Part shown: piece by piece, positions 4,771 to 5,354 of the stretch
How the letters are laid out: every line of letters starts with the position of its first letter
How positions within the stretch are numbered: the stretch's first letter is position 1
Assembly (NCBI GenBank): GCA_002437435.1
Contig: DJPV01000028.1
Coordinates: 1-5,354, forward strand
DNA length: 5,354 bases
Direction: 5' to 3'
Origin: Lachnospiraceae bacterium UBA6403
Lineage (GTDB): Bacteria > Bacillota > Clostridia > Lachnospirales > Lachnospiraceae
Made by a program: the position numbers and the translations under genes
Notes under the pieces: generated by a model
The model's database searches: none
Seen by the model: only the letters and a program-made list of their open reading frames with translations
What the model was told of the DNA's origin: nothing

Positions 4771-5354
4771 ATGAAAAAAAGAAGTCATTTATTTGTAACC
4801 AGAGAAATCGTAGAACAGGTTCCACAGAACAAAAGGAAGTGGTTATTATTAGGCAGTATTCTGCCGGATATATTGGTTCATACCTATATTAAGAAGCATA
4901 CCTGGAAAAGTTCATTTGATCATACAGTTAGCCGAATACAGAAGCTGGAAGAAAAAGGAAAGAACAGCAGATATTCTTTTCTGAAACTCGGATATGTACT
5001 TCATTATGTGGAGGATTTCTTCACATATGCGCATAACTCCATTTTTGAAGGCGGATTTTCTGAACATGTTGCCTATGAAAACGGATTTCAGAAGTTTTTA
5101 TTTGGGCATGGACATGTAGAACAGAAAGAAGCAGGCGGAATCGGTGAAATGATCCATTCCGTGGAGGAAGCGGTCGAGTATTTGAAGAAAAAACATGCAT
5201 TATATATGACGGAAGCCGGAGATCATGAAACGGATGCACGATATATTCGAGATGCATCGAAAACCATTGGTACGTTTCTGGTACGGGCATTTGCTATGAA
5301 CAGTGTGGCAGCAGAGGAGTATGTTCCTGCATACGCACTTGCTCCATCCTGTCG
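4771..5354 (+). CDS. Zinc-dependent phospholipase C-like protein (3' end beyond the window)
   Basis: The open frame runs 194 codons from ATG 4771 to the right edge with no stop, so the C-terminus is missing. AAGGAG (4759-4764) lies six bases before the start. The sequence fits the Zn_dep_PLPC family (clostridial alpha-toxin catalytic fold): SHLFVTREIV at the N-terminus, then LGSILPDILVH with D33 and H37. Next comes the signature LGYVLHYVEDFFTYAHN with H78, D82 and H88, the likely zinc ligands. The characterised toxins are secreted, but this protein starts MKKRSHLF and has no hydrophobic signal segment, so it is probably intracellular. Activity on phospholipids should not be assumed, since such short clostridial members are uncharacterised as far as I know. 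It appears to have its own promoter with an overlapping inverted repeat. Family call is strong; reaction and substrate are inference. Confidence 0.82.
   Translation, partial: MKKRSHLFVTREIVEQVPQNKRKWLLLGSILPDILVHTYIKKHTWKSSFDHTVSRIQKLEEKGKNSRYSFLKLGYVLHYVEDFFTYAHNSIFEGGFSEHVAYENGFQKFLFGHGHVEQKEAGGIGEMIHSVEEAVEYLKKKHALYMTEAGDHETDARYIRDASKTIGTFLVRAFAMNSVAAEEYVPAYALAPSC

Noticed and set aside
5021..5290. 89-codon minus-strand open frame
   Set aside because: It is antisense to the phospholipase-like gene, whose zinc-ligand motifs are clear.

Overview
The window looks like an ordinary chromosomal stretch from a low-to-moderate GC anaerobic Firmicute, most likely a gut Lachnospiraceae relative (Roseburia/Coprococcus/Blautia type). 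The reasons are AT-rich intergenic DNA, strong AAGGAG/AGGTG ribosome binding sites, TATAAT boxes, and the gene kinds present: a clostridial-type TrpRS, an AAA_14/DUF4143 ATPase, a Thr/Glu-rich lipoprotein, small cupins and a Zn-dependent phospholipase C-like protein. Genus is inference; there is no rRNA or other marker to fix it.

Layout: trpS (41-1111, +) ends in a strong GNRA-loop terminator (1129-1158). Next come three copies of an AT-rich sequence at an exact 33-base period (1173-1271). Two of them form TTGGAA-N17-(C/T)ATAAT promoter-like units just ahead of an AAA_14/DUF4143 ATPase gene (1278-2630, +). A lipoprotein gene (2657-3397, +) follows after 26 bases with no terminator between, so the two are probably co-transcribed. 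A 107-residue cupin gene (3546-3869, +) and a Cys/His-rich 137-residue cupin gene (4458-4045, -) converge on a bidirectional terminator (3928-3963). A 312-base non-annotated region (4459-4770) holds a GC-rich, purine-rich block with a possible 46-codon Arg-rich ORF (4524-4664), then a chain of AT-rich palindromes and a promoter. The last gene, a Zn-dependent phospholipase C-like gene (4771 onward, +), runs off the right edge.

The genes do not form one pathway. The clearest functional unit is the ATPase plus lipoprotein pair. The least explained DNA is the tandem promoter-like array before the ATPase and the GC-rich block plus palindrome chain before the phospholipase-like gene. No CRISPR array, insertion sequence, tRNA or rRNA was found. 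No complete undescribed system is demonstrated here; the candidates are listed as findings.
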